The translations under genes and the position numbers were made by a program. A stretch of DNA of 24,214 nt, from the NCBI GenBank assembly GCA_019420045.1, contig JAHZHY010000168.1, positions 12,315-36,528 of the forward strand. Reading direction: 5' to 3'. Shown here piece by piece: positions 7,829 to 15,709 of this stretch (positions within the stretch are counted from its first letter, which is position 1; every line of letters begins with the position of its first letter). The DNA comes from Clostridiales bacterium. Its GTDB lineage: Bacteria; Bacillota; Clostridia; Oscillospirales; Butyricicoccaceae. The notes under the pieces are model-generated. The model had not been told where the DNA came from, searched no databases, and saw only the letters and a program-made list of their open reading frames with translations.

Positions 7829-9342
7829 GGCAGCATCCCCTCCAGGGTCTTACGATCGGTTTTGCCGTTGGGCGTCACCGGAATCTTGGGGAGAAAGACC
7901 AGCTTTTTTGGCACCATATAGCTGGGAAGGAAGGTTCGCAGCTGTTTTTTCATTTGGAGGGAAGCGGCCAGGGAGTCTTCTCCACCTTCCCGCTCCACAA
8001 AGCCCACCAGAGCGTGGACGGCGCCTTCCCGCATTTGGGGCAGCACCACCGCCCGGCGCACTCCCGGCAGCTTCAACAGGTTCTCTTCCACATCTCCCAG
8101 CTCAATCCGGTAGCCGTGGAGCTTGATCTGGTGATCGCCCCGGCCGATGAAATGGAGCATCCCATCGGGGGACAGGAATCCCAGATCTCCGGTGCGGTAG
8201 GCGGGAATGGGCTTCCCCTGACGCACCGGACTGCAAAAGACCTTCTCTGTCATATCGGGGCGGCGGAAATAGCCTGCGCCCACAGTGTCGCCTAAAATGA
8301 CGATTTCGCCCTGTTCGCCGCAAGGCAGCGGCGTACCATCTGGGGACCAGATCTCCAGGGTGATCCCTTCTTTGGGGCGGCCCACCGGGAGGGCCTGCTC
8401 CTCCGTCATAGAAAGGGTGATGGGGGTCTGGGTAACGCAGACGGTGGTTTCGGTGGGGCCATAGGTGTTGATGACCTGGCAGCGGGGGAACCGCTGAAGC
8501 AGTGCCTGGGCCGTGCCGGGAGGCAGTGTCTCACCGCAGAAGAGGAAGGCCCGCAGCCGGGGCAGAAGCTCCTGACAAAACCGGGGATCGGCCAGGCACA
8601 AAGCAGCGAAAGAGGGCGTGGAGACGAAATAGGCCCCTTGAGACGCCCGGAAGAAATCCATCAGAGCTCCATAGTCCTCCTGAACGCTGCGGGTCATGGG
8701 ACGCAGCGTGCCGCCGCAGAAAAGGCAGGTGTAGGTATCCAGCACCGAAAGGTCAAAGGAAAACGGAGCCTGATTCAAAAAGACGGCACCGGCTTTTTCC
8801 TCCCGGGGGCCTGCCAGTTCACTGGACCAGTCCAGGAAATTTTCCAGGCACCGGCGGGGGATCTGCACCCCTTTGGGGCGTCCGGTGCTGCCCGAGGTAA
8901 AGATGATATAGAAAATGTCCTCCGGCTGTACCCGGGCCTCCTGGGGAGGCTTGGGGCCGGGGCTTTGAGCCAGGGATTGGATCAGATCGGGAGAAAAGGC
9001 CCGGGGGTGGGGAACGGGAAGAGGCTGGGTGCACAGAAGCACCGGCGTTTGGGTCTCTTCCAGAATTTCCGTCAGGCGCTGGGCGGGCAGAGAGATGTCT
9101 ATGGGACAATAAGCCCGTCCGGCTTTGGCACAGGCCAGAAAGCACACCAGCATCCAGGGGCTTTTGTGCCCATACACCACAAAGGGCTCTTTTCCTGGGC
9201 CGAAGCGGGAGAGAAGACAGGCGGCCAGCCGGTCGGAATATTCCTCCAGCTGCCGGTAGGTGATGCTTTCTTCCCCAGTGGACACCGCAACCTGGTCTCC
9301 ACGCTGCTGGGCGTGCTGGGATAAAACGCGGAACAGATCCAT
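7825..9342 (-). CDS. dltA: D-alanine--D-alanyl carrier protein ligase DltA
   Basis: A 505-residue adenylating enzyme that activates D-alanine with ATP and loads DltC. The phosphate loop FTSGSTGRPKG is at residues 148-158, YRTGDLG begins the hinge region, and the C-terminal NGKTDRK holds the catalytic lysine (Lys494). The frame extends upstream to 9393, but the start at 9342 is chosen because AAAGGAGGT sits at ideal spacing and the protein then begins at the usual family position. It is the first gene of the operon on the minus strand, and dsdA diverges from it. Confidence 0.95.
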   Translation of the reverse strand: MDLFRVLSQHAQQRGDQVAVSTGEESITYRQLEEYSDRLAACLLSRFGPGKEPFVVYGHKSPWMLVCFLACAKAGRAYCPIDISLPAQRLTEILEETQTPVLLCTQPLPVPHPRAFSPDLIQSLAQSPGPKPPQEARVQPEDIFYIIFTSGSTGRPKGVQIPRRCLENFLDWSSELAGPREEKAGAVFLNQAPFSFDLSVLDTYTCLFCGGTLRPMTRSVQEDYGALMDFFRASQGAYFVSTPSFAALCLADPRFCQELLPRLRAFLFCGETLPPGTAQALLQRFPRCQVINTYGPTETTVCVTQTPITLSMTEEQALPVGRPKEGITLEIWSPDGTPLPCGEQGEIVILGDTVGAGYFRRPDMTEKVFCSPVRQGKPIPAYRTGDLGFLSPDGMLHFIGRGDHQIKLHGYRIELGDVEENLLKLPGVRRAVVLPQMREGAVHALVGFVEREGGEDSLAASLQMKKQLRTFLPSYMVPKKLVFLPKIPVTPNGKTDRKTLEGMLP

Positions 9343-9393
9343 CAAAGGACCTCCTTTCACCCGGCCGGAAGGGTCGGGGTTTACTACCGGCAC

Positions 9394-9402
9394 AGTATAG
9401 CA
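9394..9402 (-). promoter_or_regulatory. Probable extended -10 promoter of the dlt operon
   Basis: On the minus strand TGCTATACT gives an extended -10 (TG-n-TATACT) about 50 bases before dltA. No good -35 is visible, which fits the extended type. The leader contains CCGGCCGG (9361-9368). The 264-bp region 9343-9606 contains no gene; it holds this promoter and the divergent dsdA promoter and leader. Confidence 0.45.
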
Positions 9403-9479
9403 CAGCCCTTTCGATGATTTCCTTGCGAAAATCTTTCAATTTTCATAATTTCCTCTGGAATTTACAGAAAAGATTCTTC

Positions 9480-9508
9480 GTGCATTTTTCCGGGAAATTT
9501 GGTATAGT
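9480..9508 (+). promoter_or_regulatory. Promoter of dsdA with a palindrome in the spacer
   Basis: The -10 TATAGT is at 9503-9508. The -35 (GTGCAT at 9480-9485, 17-bp spacer) is poor, suggesting activator dependence. The spacer contains the inverted repeat TTTCCGGGAAA (9487-9497). Eleven of 17 spacer bases match the spacer of the amidohydrolase promoter at 11030-11058. Confidence 0.5.
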
Positions 9509-9576
9509 GGTAGAAGAGAAAAAGAAAAGAAAAAATTATACGAAAAGTCTAGTTTTCATTTAAAATTACAAAATCC

Positions 9577-9592
9577 CCAGGGTGTGCCCTGG
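9577..9592 (+). promoter_or_regulatory. Hairpin in the dsdA leader
   Basis: A perfect 6-bp inverted repeat, CCAGGG-TGTG-CCCTGG, ends three bases before the GGGAGG ribosome site of dsdA. It could be a protein-binding operator or an RNA hairpin affecting translation. There is no T tract, so it is not a terminator. Confidence 0.4.
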
Positions 9593-9606
9593 AGAGGGAG
9601 GAAACA

Positions 9607-10956
9607 ATGGAACAGATGATCTGCGGCAAAAGTCCCCGGCAGTGGGAAGAGGAATTTCCGGTGGTGGGGGATCTGGTGAAACTCAAGGAGACCTTCTGGA
9701 TCAATCCCAGGAAGGTGGGAACGGAGGAGGCTCTGAAACAATGCAGCCTGTCTCTCTTGGATGTGAAGGAGGCGGAGGCCCGGCTTCAGCGGTTTGCTCC
9801 CTTCATTGCCAAAGCTTTCCCGGAGACGGCGAAAATGGAAGGGATCATCGAATCTCCGGTGCAGGCCATTCCCCAGATGCAAAAGGCTCTGGAAAAGGAA
9901 TGGGGCATTCATATCCCCGGCGGGATGCTTCTCAAGTGCGACAGCCATCTGCCCATCTCCGGCTCCATCAAGGCCAGAGGGGGCATCTATGAGGTGCTCA
10001 AGCACGCCGAAGACCTGGCTCTCCAGGAAGGGATGCTCACCCTGGAGGATGACTATTCTCAGCTGGATAGTGATAAATTCAGGGATTTCTACTCTAAGTA
10101 TTCAATTGCCGTGGGCTCCACCGGAAATCTGGGGCTGTCCATCGGTATTATGAGCGCCCGGCTGGGATTCCGGGTCAGTGTGCATATGTCCGCCGATGCC
10201 CGCCAGTGGAAAAAGGATCTGCTGCGGGAAAAGGGAGTCACTGTGGTGGAATATCCGGAGGATTACAGCAAGGCCGTGGCCGAAGGCCGGCGTCAGGCGG
10301 AAAGCGATCCCATGTGCTATTTTGTGGATGACGAAAACTCGGTGAATCTGTTTATGGGCTACGCTGTGGCGGCCCAGCGGCTGAAAGGGCAGCTGGAACA
10401 GATGGGCGTCCAGGTGGATCAAGAGCATCCCCTCTTCGCCTTCCTGCCCTGCGGCGTGGGCGGCGGCCCTGGCGGCGTGGCCTTTGGTCTCAAGCTGGTT
10501 TATGGAGACGCGGTCCACTGCTTCTTTGCCGAGCCCACCCATGCTCCCTGCATGATGCTGGGACTGGTGACTGGCTTGCAGGACAAGGTGTGCGTCCAGG
10601 ACTTCGGCATCGACAATCTCACCGCCGCCGACGGTTTGGCCGTGGGCCGTCCCTCCAGCTTTGTGGGCAAGACCATCGAGCCCTTCCTCAGCGGCAGCTA
10701 TACGGTGGACGATGGCACATTGTACCGCCGCCTGGCTCTTCTGCGAGACACCGAAAACCTGGCTCTGGAGCCCTCGGCCCTGGCCGGGATGGAAGGGGTC
10801 CGGTGGCTGCTGGAAAGCAAGGACGGACAGGCCTATCTGGAAAAAGAGGGCCTTGCAGACAAGATGGAACAGGCCCACTTCATGCCCTGGGGCACCGGCG
10901 GCAGCATGGTCCCCCCGGAGGTGATGGAGGAATATTACCGCAAGGGCAAGGAATAA
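9607..10956 (+). CDS. dsdA: D-serine ammonia-lyase (D-serine dehydratase)
   Basis: A 449-residue PLP enzyme converting D-serine to pyruvate and ammonia in the cytoplasm. It provides detoxification or use of D-serine. The cofactor lysine lies in SGSIKARGG (Lys122), the phosphate-binding glycine loop is GVGGGPGG near residue 282, and the N-terminal FWINPR segment is typical of DsdA. The length matches the family. ATG at 9607 follows GAGGGAGGAAAC. No dsdC-type regulator or transporter is adjacent. Only a weak, imperfect hairpin follows the stop before the next promoter. Confidence 0.93.
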   Translation: MEQMICGKSPRQWEEEFPVVGDLVKLKETFWINPRKVGTEEALKQCSLSLLDVKEAEARLQRFAPFIAKAFPETAKMEGIIESPVQAIPQMQKALEKEWGIHIPGGMLLKCDSHLPISGSIKARGGIYEVLKHAEDLALQEGMLTLEDDYSQLDSDKFRDFYSKYSIAVGSTGNLGLSIGIMSARLGFRVSVHMSADARQWKKDLLREKGVTVVEYPEDYSKAVAEGRRQAESDPMCYFVDDENSVNLFMGYAVAAQRLKGQLEQMGVQVDQEHPLFAFLPCGVGGGPGGVAFGLKLVYGDAVHCFFAEPTHAPCMMLGLVTGLQDKVCVQDFGIDNLTAADGLAVGRPSSFVGKTIEPFLSGSYTVDDGTLYRRLALLRDTENLALEPSALAGMEGVRWLLESKDGQAYLEKEGLADKMEQAHFMPWGTGGSMVPPEVMEEYYRKGKE

Positions 10957-11029
10957 AGATAAAGCAGCTTTTTTGCAAATTGCATAAAAAGAAGCCGGGG
11001 AATTTGGCACCAAAAAAAGGGGCTTTTCT

Positions 11030-11058
11030 TTGACAATTTCCCGGGAAAAAGGTAAGCT
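11030..11058 (+). promoter_or_regulatory. Promoter of the first amidohydrolase with a palindromic candidate operator
   Basis: A perfect -35 TTGACA (11030-11035), a 17-bp spacer and TAAGCT (11053-11058), which keeps the key T, A and final T of the -10. The spacer holds a perfect 12-bp palindrome TTTCCCGGGAAA (11037-11048). It resembles the element in the dsdA promoter. Confidence 0.55.
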
Positions 11059-11093
11059 ATAAAGTAGTAAGATTGAAAAGGAGGATGTTTCCC

Positions 11094-12266
11094 ATGATTC
11101 TTATTAAAAATGGTTTGGTTAAAACAATGGCCGGCGAGGATATCGAAAACGGCCAGGTTCTGCTGGATGGCGACAAGATCGCCGCTGTGGGCAAGGAAGT
11201 GAATGCCCCCGCCGATGCACAGGTCATCGACGCCGCCGGCTGCATCGTGGCCCCCGGCTTTGTGGAAGGTCACTGCCACATCGGCCTGGACGAAGAGGCC
11301 ATCGGCTTTGAAGGCGATGACTACAACGAAATGACCGATCCCGTCACTCCCCAGATGCGGGGCATCGACGGTCTCAATCCCATGGACGAGGCATTCTTTG
11401 ATGCATACAGCCATGGCGTGACCACCGCCGTCACCGGCCCGGGCAGCGCCAATGTAGTGGGCGGCACCTTCCTGGCCGTCAAGCTGTGCGGCAAGCGGGT
11501 GGACAACATGGTGGTGAAGAACCCTGTTGCCATGAAGATCGCCTTCGGCGAGAACCCCAAGCGCTGCTATGGCGGCTCCCAGAAGAAGATGCCCATGACC
11601 CGTATGGGTACCGCCGCTCTGCTGCGGGAACTGCTGGTCAAGGCCCAGAACTACCGGGAAGAGATGGACGCCTATGAGGCCGATCCCAAGAACAACAAGA
11701 AGCCTACATATGACTGCAAGCTCCATGCCATGCTGCCTGTCATGCGCAAGGAGATTCCTCTGAAGTCCCATGCCCACCGGGCCGATGATATCTTCACCTC
11801 TCTGCGCATCGCCAAGGAGTTTGATCTGGATATCACTCTGGACCACTGCACCGAAGGCCACCTCATCGCCGATGAGCTGGAAAAAGAGGGCAAGGGCTGC
11901 CTGGTTGGCCCCACCTTTGGCGCCAAGAGCAAGTTCGAGCTGAAGAACAAGTGCTGGGATACTCCCAAGACCATGGTGGAGCATGGCCTGAAGACCGCCA
12001 TCATCACCGATGCTCCGGTCATTCCTCTGAAGTATCTGCCCCTGTGCGCTGGCCTGGCTATCAACGCCGGCCTGGACGAGCAGGAAGCCTGGAAGGCGGT
12101 CACCATCAACCCCGCCGTCATCACCGGTATTGCTGACCGGGTGGGCTCTCTGGAGGTGGGCAAGGACGCCGATGTGGTCATCTACAAGGGCAATCCTCTC
12201 ACCGACCTCCAGTACACCACAAAGTACACCCTGATCAACGGCCAGATCGTTTATCAGGCAGAATAA
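11094..12266 (+). CDS. Amidohydrolase family protein, copy 1
   Basis: A 390-residue metal-dependent amidohydrolase related to imidazolonepropionase and dihydroorotase-like enzymes. Candidate metal ligands are the HxH in GHCHIG (near residues 59-63), HAHRADD, LDHCTEGH and the aspartate in ITDAPVIP. The C-terminal GIADRVGSLEVGKDADVVI is the typical closing segment. The substrate is unknown; homologues in Clostridia are usually labelled only amidohydrolase. The frame is open from 11073, but the ATG at 11094 sits eight bases after GGAGG. It is closely similar to the next gene, with a near-identical first 60 residues and an identical ribosome-site region. No codon of the gene is TTA, CTA or TCA. 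Confidence 0.85.
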   Translation: MILIKNGLVKTMAGEDIENGQVLLDGDKIAAVGKEVNAPADAQVIDAAGCIVAPGFVEGHCHIGLDEEAIGFEGDDYNEMTDPVTPQMRGIDGLNPMDEAFFDAYSHGVTTAVTGPGSANVVGGTFLAVKLCGKRVDNMVVKNPVAMKIAFGENPKRCYGGSQKKMPMTRMGTAALLRELLVKAQNYREEMDAYEADPKNNKKPTYDCKLHAMLPVMRKEIPLKSHAHRADDIFTSLRIAKEFDLDITLDHCTEGHLIADELEKEGKGCLVGPTFGAKSKFELKNKCWDTPKTMVEHGLKTAIITDAPVIPLKYLPLCAGLAINAGLDEQEAWKAVTINPAVITGIADRVGSLEVGKDADVVIYKGNPLTDLQYTTKYTLINGQIVYQAE

Positions 12267-12280
12267 GAAATCATTCCATA

Positions 12281-12317
12281 GGGCCGGAGGGTCACAAGGC
12301 TCTCCGGCCCGGTTTTT
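12281..12317 (+). terminator. Intergenic terminator or attenuator between the two amidohydrolases
   Basis: The stem GGGCCGGAG (12281-12289) pairs with CTCCGGCCC (12302-12310) and is followed by GG and five Ts. It lies 15 bases after copy 1 and 22 bases before the start of copy 2. No clear promoter lies between, so copy 2 probably depends on partial read-through. Confidence 0.75.
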
Positions 12318-12338
12318 AGAAAAAGGAGGATGTTTCCC

Positions 12339-13505
12339 ATGATCCTGATCAAAAACGGCCTGGTAAAGACCATGGCTGGGGAAGATATCGAAAACGGCCA
12401 GGTGCTGCTGGATGGCGGCAAGATCGTGGCCGTGGGCAAAGAGGTCAACGCTCCTGCCGATGCGCAGGTCATCGATGCCGCCGGCTGTATCGTGGCTCCT
12501 GGCTTGGTGGACGGCCATTGCCACATCGGCCTGGAAGAGGCCGCTATTCAGTTTGAAGGCACCGACGGCAACGAGTGCACCGATCCGGTGACTCCCCAGG
12601 TGCGGGCCATTGACGCCATCCAGCCCATGGACGAGACATTGGCTCAGGCGGCTGCCGCCGGTGTGACTACAGCGGTCACCGGTCCGGGCAGCGGCAATGT
12701 GGTGGGTGGCACCTTTGTAGCCATCAAAATGCATGGCAAGCGGGTGGACGACATGATCCTCAAATACCCTGTTGCCATGAAGTGCGCCTTTGGCGAAAAT
12801 CCCAAGCGGGTTTACGGCACCCAGAAGAAGATGCCTATGACCCGGATGGGTACTTCCGCCTTGCTGCGGGATCTGCTGGCCCGCACCGTGGAATACGATC
12901 AGGCCTGGAAGGATTACAAGGCCGATCCCAAAAACAACAAGAAGCCTGCCATCGATGTGAAGCTGGAGGCCATGCTGCCGGTCATTCACAAGGAGATTCC
13001 TCTGAAGGCTCATGCTCATCGGGCGGACGATATCTTCACCGCTCTGCGCATTGCCAAGGAATTCGATGTGGACATCACACTGGATCACTGCACCGAAGGC
13101 CATCTCATCGCCGACGAGCTGGTGAAAGAGGGCAAGGGCTGCCTGGTTGGCCCCACTCTGGGCGACAAGAGCAAGTTTGAGCTGAAGAACAAGAGTTTTG
13201 ATACACCTCGGGTGCTCAACGAGGCCGGGCTGAATATCTGCATCATCACCGATGCTCCGGTGATTCCTCTGGAGTATCTGTCCCTGTGCGCCGGCCTGGC
13301 CGTCAACGCCGGACTGCCGGAGGAGGAGGCCTGGAAGGCCATCACCATCAATCCCGCTGTTATCACCGGTATTGCTGACCGGGTTGGTTCTCTGGAAGTG
13401 GGCAAGGATGCGGATGTGGCCATTTTCCGGGGCAATCCCATCACCGATCTGCAGTATACCGTCGCGTATACCATCATCGACGGCCAGATCGTTCACAAAG
13501 GCTAA
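12339..13505 (+). CDS. Amidohydrolase family protein, copy 2
   Basis: A 388-residue paralogue of the preceding gene with the same candidate metal motifs (GHCHIG, HAHRADD, LDHCTEGH, ITDAPVIP). By eye about three quarters or more of residues agree. Differences cluster around residues 68-110 and 185-205, which could alter the substrate. Many third positions differ while the protein is conserved, so the duplication is not very recent or synonymous sites have saturated. The start at 12339 uses the same GGAGGATGTTTCCCATG context as copy 1; an in-frame ATG nine bases earlier lies within the ribosome site. Confidence 0.85.
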   Translation: MILIKNGLVKTMAGEDIENGQVLLDGGKIVAVGKEVNAPADAQVIDAAGCIVAPGLVDGHCHIGLEEAAIQFEGTDGNECTDPVTPQVRAIDAIQPMDETLAQAAAAGVTTAVTGPGSGNVVGGTFVAIKMHGKRVDDMILKYPVAMKCAFGENPKRVYGTQKKMPMTRMGTSALLRDLLARTVEYDQAWKDYKADPKNNKKPAIDVKLEAMLPVIHKEIPLKAHAHRADDIFTALRIAKEFDVDITLDHCTEGHLIADELVKEGKGCLVGPTLGDKSKFELKNKSFDTPRVLNEAGLNICIITDAPVIPLEYLSLCAGLAVNAGLPEEEAWKAITINPAVITGIADRVGSLEVGKDADVAIFRGNPITDLQYTVAYTIIDGQIVHKG

Positions 13506-13524
13506 TCAGACTGCTTACATTGCA

Positions 13525-13566
13525 AAAGCCCGGGGGAGGTCTTGGCCGTATCCCCGGGCTTTTTTC
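13525..13566 (+). terminator. Terminator after the amidohydrolase pair
   Basis: AAAGCCCGGGG (13525-13535) pairs with CCCCGGGCTTT (13552-13562), with a 16-base loop and a T tail. It separates the amidohydrolases from the two-component system. Confidence 0.9.
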
Positions 13567-13604
13567 ATTTGTCTTTTCATAGCGGATCAAAGGAGGAAAA
13601 ATCG

Positions 13605-14294
13605 ATGCGGGTGCTGGTGGTGGAAGACGCCAAGGATATGAACCGGTTGATCGTCAAGACGCTGACCCGGGCGGGATACAGCGTGGACGGCTGTTACAAT
13701 GGGGAAGAGGCTCTGGATTTTTTGGCCGGGGCGGAATATGACGCCATTTTGCTGGATGTGATGATGCCCAAGATGGACGGCTATGCCCTGTTGGAAAAAC
13801 TGCGCAGCCAGGGGATGGATACGCCAGTCCTGTTCCTCACCGCCCGTGACGCCATTTCCGACCGGGTGAAGGGGCTGGATCTGGGGGCCGATGACTATCT
13901 GGTCAAGCCTTTTGATTTTGAAGAGCTGCTGGCCCGCATCCGGGCTATGACCCGGAAAAAAGCCGGGAAGCGGAGCAATGTGTTCACCTTGGGAGATCTG
14001 CAGGTGGATGCCCAGAGCCACACCGTCACCCGGGGCGGGCAGGAGATCAACCTCCTGCCCAAGGAATTCACCATTCTGGAATATATGATTCGCAACCAGG
14101 GGACAGTGCTCTCCCGGGAGCAGCTGGAAAACCAGATCTGGAACTATGAACACTCCGGCTCTTCCAACAACATCGATGTTTACATCAGCAAGCTGCGGAA
14201 AAAGATCGATGGAGACGGCCAGAGCCGTTTGCTGCATACTATCCGGGGCGTGGGCTGGGTGCTGCGCGCCGAAGAAGGAAAGGGGAACACATGA
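13605..14294 (+). CDS. OmpR-family response regulator
   Basis: A 229-residue two-component regulator. The receiver domain (residues 1-115) has the acidic pair in VVEDAKD, phospho-acceptor Asp51 in LLDVMMP, and the lysine of YLVKPFD. A winged-helix DNA-binding domain (about 130-225) includes LLPKEFTILEYM and IDVYISKLRKKI. The upstream in-frame extension from 13542 is rejected because AAAGGAGGAAAAATCG directly precedes the ATG at 13605. The sensor kinase gene overlaps its stop (ATGA). Its likely target is the PepSY lipoprotein gene at 15774, whose promoter carries a direct repeat. Confidence 0.93.
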   Translation: MRVLVVEDAKDMNRLIVKTLTRAGYSVDGCYNGEEALDFLAGAEYDAILLDVMMPKMDGYALLEKLRSQGMDTPVLFLTARDAISDRVKGLDLGADDYLVKPFDFEELLARIRAMTRKKAGKRSNVFTLGDLQVDAQSHTVTRGGQEINLLPKEFTILEYMIRNQGTVLSREQLENQIWNYEHSGSSNNIDVYISKLRKKIDGDGQSRLLHTIRGVGWVLRAEEGKGNT

Positions 14295-15646
14295 GAAAAA
14301 TCTCGGTGAAACTGAAAATCACCCTGTGGATCACTTTGCTCATGACCATACTGTTTTTGTTTCTGGTGGCCTTTACCCTGTTTATCAGCCGGACGGTGGT
14401 GCTTTCCAGCGCCCGGCAGCAGTTGATATCCACCACCCGGAACAGTGTGGGGAATATTTCCTTTTCCCAAGGGAAACTCAGCACCACAGAGGGCTTTTCC
14501 TTTTATCAGAACGGCGTATCCATTTTGGTATACAGTCAGGCGGAATCCTTGCTGGCCGGTCAGCTGCCGGTGTCTTTCACGGCCAAGGAGCCTTTTCAGA
14601 ATGGCCAGGTGCGCACGGTGGAGGGAGCAAATATTTCCTATGTGGTGCTGGATCTATGGCTGCCCAGCAGCTGGGAAGAGGGCGTGTGGGTGCGCGGACT
14701 GATGGAAGTGCCCCGTAATGAGCAAACCACCGAAAACCTGATGAAGATCGCTGCCATTGCCCTGCCGGTGTTTATCCTCCTCACTGCTGTGGGAGGCTAT
14801 CTGTTGGTGCGCCGGGCTTTTCGTCCTTTGGAGCAGATCAGTGCCACTGCCCAGGCCATGGGAGAAGCCAAGGATCTGTCCCGGCGTATCGGTCTGCCTC
14901 CCGGGCGGGATGAATTTTCCCGCCTGGCCCAGACCTTTGATCAGCTGTTTGCCCGCCTGGAGCGGTCTTTTGAAGCGGAAAAGCAATTTACTGCCGATGC
15001 ATCTCATGAGCTGCGCACGCCGGTGTCCATTATCAAGGGAGCCTGCGAATATGGGCTAAAATACGATGAGACCCCGGAAGAGCGGCAGGAGACCTTGGAG
15101 ATGATCGCCCGGCAGGCGGAAAAAATGGCTCAGCTCATAGCTCAGCTTCTCAGCATGACTCGTCTGGACCAGGGCACGGAAAAGGTTCGTCTGGAGCCGG
15201 TGGACCTGGGGGCCTTGGTGGAAGGACTGATCCGGGAGCAGGGATACGAGGGGGACAAGCTCTTTTTGTCGGTTTCTCCCGGTGTACAGGTGCGGGGAGA
15301 TGGGGCGCTGCTGTCCCGCCTCACGGAAAACCTGGTGGAAAATGCATTGAAATATGGAAAAACGGGAGGTCATGTGTGGGTCACCGTCAAATCCCAGGGT
15401 GAAGAAGGAATCCTGGAAGTGCGGGACGATGGCATCGGCATTCCCAAAGACCAGCAGGAAAAAATCTGGCAGCGATTTTATCAGGTGGACCCGTCTCGCA
15501 GCGATGAAAGCAATGGGGTGGGACTGGGATTGTCCATGGTTCGCCAGATCGCCCAGCTCCACGGAGGCACTGTGACACTGGACAGTGTGGAAGGGAGCGG
15601 CAGCACCTTTGCGTTGCATTTGCCTTTGCAAAATGAAAAAGCATAA
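14291..15646 (+). CDS. Sensor histidine kinase
   Basis: A 451-residue membrane kinase paired with the preceding regulator. Membrane segments lie at about residues 12-33 and 153-173 and enclose a roughly 120-residue extracytoplasmic sensor. A HAMP linker follows (175-228). The phosphorylated histidine is His239 in DASHELRTP. The ATPase region has the N box ENLVENALKYG, the G1 box VRDDGIGIP and the G2 box GVGLGLSMV. The input signal is unknown. A lipoprotein and a small membrane protein encoded next door could modulate the sensor. Confidence 0.93.
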   Translation: MRKISVKLKITLWITLLMTILFLFLVAFTLFISRTVVLSSARQQLISTTRNSVGNISFSQGKLSTTEGFSFYQNGVSILVYSQAESLLAGQLPVSFTAKEPFQNGQVRTVEGANISYVVLDLWLPSSWEEGVWVRGLMEVPRNEQTTENLMKIAAIALPVFILLTAVGGYLLVRRAFRPLEQISATAQAMGEAKDLSRRIGLPPGRDEFSRLAQTFDQLFARLERSFEAEKQFTADASHELRTPVSIIKGACEYGLKYDETPEERQETLEMIARQAEKMAQLIAQLLSMTRLDQGTEKVRLEPVDLGALVEGLIREQGYEGDKLFLSVSPGVQVRGDGALLSRLTENLVENALKYGKTGGHVWVTVKSQGEEGILEVRDDGIGIPKDQQEKIWQRFYQVDPSRSDESNGVGLGLSMVRQIAQLHGGTVTLDSVEGSGSTFALHLPLQNEKA

Positions 15647-15648
15647 TC

Positions 15649-15690
15649 AAAAAACTGGCTTTTCCCTTTGAGGAAAAGCCGGTTTTTTTC
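15649..15690 (+). terminator. Terminator after the histidine kinase gene
   Basis: A 12-bp stem (ACTGGCTTTTCC with GGAAAAGCCGGT, one G-T wobble) with a 6-base loop, preceded by As and followed by seven Ts. It begins three bases after the kinase stop codon. Confidence 0.92.
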
Positions 15691-15709
15691 TGAAAAAATT
15701 TTTTGGGAA

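Noticed and set aside
6416..7921. A 501-codon plus-strand frame across dltC, dltB and the end of dltA
   Set aside because: Antisense shadow of well-recognised dlt genes; composition rich in Gln, His, Gly and Lys with no fold-like pattern.
9343..9393. Upstream start at 9393 for dltA
   Set aside because: The AAAGGAGGT site directly precedes ATG at 9342 and the longer form would include the leader and reach the -10 region.
9448..9464. AATTTCCTCTGGAATTT in the dltA-dsdA region as a third palindromic operator
   Set aside because: The arms are imperfect (two mismatches) and it is not positioned within a recognisable promoter spacer.
9484..9500. The palindrome in the dsdA promoter as a CodY box
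   Set aside because: Against AATTTTCWGAAAATT it has about five mismatches including the centre, and the related amidohydrolase palindrome has an even centre that does not fit CodY.
10935..13496. An 853-codon minus-strand open frame opposite the two amidohydrolases
   Set aside because: It shares triplets with both sense genes, repeats itself because the sense genes are paralogues, has no ribosome site and has the composition of reverse-complemented codons.
13562..13580. TTTTCAT direct repeat before the response regulator as an autoregulatory operator
   Set aside because: The first copy is part of the preceding terminator's T tail, the spacing is 12 rather than 11 bp, and no -10 is visible downstream.
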